Shown here piece by piece: positions 6,007-7,170 of a stretch of DNA of 7,170 bases. The position numbers and the translations under genes are program-made. Position 1 is the first letter of the stretch. Every line of letters begins with the position of its first letter. This stretch comes from Chitinophagaceae bacterium (lineage in GTDB: Bacteria > Bacteroidota > Bacteroidia > Chitinophagales > Chitinophagaceae). Where the stretch lies: NCBI GenBank assembly GCA_947442905.1, contig CANEWV010000081.1, forward strand, positions 1-7,170. The letters are read 5' to 3'. The notes below the pieces were generated by a model that saw only the letters and a program-made list of their open reading frames with translations, was not told the origin of the DNA and made no database searches.

Positions 6007-7170
6007 ATGATTCCTGTTTTATTACTTTTTATTCCGCTGGTTGCAGGTATTTTAGGGTTCTTTATTAAAGAACAAAAAGTAGCAAGCAACTGGGCAATAG
6101 TAGCATCGGTGGTTACTTTAATAACTGCAATAGTTGGTATTTATGCCATGCCTGCTTCTATGCATCAGTTTGAAGCAACATGGTTGCCTAGCATTGGTGC
6201 AAACTTTAGCGTTTCATTAGATGGCATGTCTAAAATGCTGGTATTGCTAACTGCTATAAGTATGCCGCTTATTTTTATTGCTACGCGTAATAATAATTAC
6301 AGTAATCCAGGTGTTTTTTATGCATTGATGTTACTGGCACAAGCAGGTTTAATAGGTGTGTTTATTTCGATGGATGCGCTACTATTTTATTTCTTTTGGG
6401 AGCTTGCTTTAATTCCGGTTTACTTTTTGTCTTCTATTTGGGGTGGCGAAAAAAGAATTGCTGTTACGTTTAAGTTCTTCATTTATACATTTTTAGGTTC
6501 TTTATTAATGCTTGTAGGTATTTTATATGTTTACATGCATACCAAGGATCATAGTTTTGCTTGGTCTTCATTTACCAACACTGATTTGTTAAGTGGTCAA
6601 GAAACACTTCCTTTCTTTTTATTTTTTATTGCATTCGCTATCAAAATGCCAATATTCCCTATGCATACCTGGCAGCCAGATGCTTACGAGCAGGCGCCAA
6701 CGGCTACTACCATGGTGCTTAGCGGCGTGATGGTTAAAATGGGTTTATTTGCAGTGATTCGTTGGGTGTTGCCTTTATTTCCGGTAGCTACTTCAACATT
6801 TGCAATGCCTATTGTTATATTATCGGTGGTAGGAATGATTTACGCATCTTTAATTGCGATTAAGCAAGATGATATCAAGCGTTTAATTGCTTATTCTTCT
6901 ATTGCGCATATTGGCCTAATGGCTGCGGCTATTTTTGCTGGCGGCACACTGGGTTTACAAGGTGTACAAGTACAAATGTTTAACCACGGTATCAATGTAA
7001 TTGGACTTTGGATTATTGCTAACGCAATTGAATCAACATTAGGTACACGTAAATTGTCTGAACTGGGTGGACTTGCTACAAAAGCACCAACCATGGCAAT
7101 ATTATTTGTGGTACTTGCTTTTGCAAATATTGCTTTACCACTTACCAATGCATTTATTGGTGAATTCTTA
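6007..7170 (+). CDS. nuoM: NADH-quinone oxidoreductase subunit M (NuoM), 5' part
   Basis: This antiporter-like proton pump is the middle pump of the membrane arm, next to NuoL. The frame is open from the ATG at 6007 to the right edge (388 codons, no stop), so the C-terminal part is outside the window; the family is usually about 480-510 residues. Conserved charged residues seen are Glu132 in FFWELALIPVYFL, Lys213 in FAIKMPIFPMHTWQPDAY, Lys244 in GVMVKMGLFAVIRW, Lys291 in DDIKRLIAYSSIAHIG and His327 in MFNHGI. The loop after HTW reads QPDAYEQAPT, where proteobacterial proteins have LPDAH..APT; I take this as a Bacteroidota style, from memory. The visible part ends in ALPLTNAFIGEFL, matching the region before the last helices. 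The C-terminal pump glutamate (E. coli Glu407) is not covered. NuoN most likely follows downstream. Confidence 0.96.
   Translation, partial: MIPVLLLFIPLVAGILGFFIKEQKVASNWAIVASVVTLITAIVGIYAMPASMHQFEATWLPSIGANFSVSLDGMSKMLVLLTAISMPLIFIATRNNNYSNPGVFYALMLLAQAGLIGVFISMDALLFYFFWELALIPVYFLSSIWGGEKRIAVTFKFFIYTFLGSLLMLVGILYVYMHTKDHSFAWSSFTNTDLLSGQETLPFFLFFIAFAIKMPIFPMHTWQPDAYEQAPTATTMVLSGVMVKMGLFAVIRWVLPLFPVATSTFAMPIVILSVVGMIYASLIAIKQDDIKRLIAYSSIAHIGLMAAAIFAGGTLGLQGVQVQMFNHGINVIGLWIIANAIESTLGTRKLSELGGLATKAPTMAILFVVLAFANIALPLTNAFIGEFL

Noticed and set aside
6891..7148. Minus-strand open frame of 85 codons
   Set aside because: It lies wholly opposite nuoM, resembles no family I recognise and has the composition expected of a reverse-complement shadow.

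Overview
The window is an uninterrupted stretch of one respiratory operon, nuo, which encodes the proton-pumping NADH:quinone oxidoreductase (complex I, NDH-1). All genes lie on the plus strand in the classical order F-G-H-I-J-K-L-M. The first gene (nuoF) is cut by the left edge and the last (nuoM) by the right edge; the six genes between them are complete.

The organism is most likely a member of the Bacteroidota, with a Chitinophagia/Sphingobacteriia-like flavour. This inference rests on four things: an AT-rich sequence; gene starts with no recognisable Shine-Dalgarno motif; a very short NuoG that ends where the molybdopterin-oxidoreductase-like domain would begin; and NuoI and NuoM sequence styles that resemble this phylum. 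No rRNA or marker gene is present to confirm it.

Layout: 1-492 is the 3' end of nuoF (N3 cluster domain); 504-1547 is short nuoG; 1561-2613 is nuoH; 2633-3169 is nuoI; 3180-3683 is nuoJ; 3705-4040 is nuoK; 4048-5967 is nuoL; 6007-7170 is the 5' part of nuoM. Gaps are 7 to 21 bases, except nuoL-nuoM (39 bases), which can form a small imperfect hairpin. There is no stretch over 300 bases without a gene, no RNA gene, no mobile element and no CRISPR array. No promoter or terminator is visible, which fits a position in the middle of an operon.

How the genes work together: NuoF accepts electrons from NADH via FMN and cluster N3. NuoG carries them through its 2Fe-2S and 4Fe-4S clusters. NuoI (N6a/N6b) passes them towards the quinone site, which is roofed by membrane subunit NuoH. 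NuoJ and NuoK link the quinone module to the antiporter-like pumps NuoL and NuoM. The key charged pump residues are present in NuoK, NuoL and the visible part of NuoM, so the complex looks functional.

I found no previously undescribed system. The points worth a second look are lineage-level variations: the reduced NuoG with a CxxC...CxxC site in place of cluster N7, a long loop in NuoK, and the nuoL-nuoM spacer hairpin.
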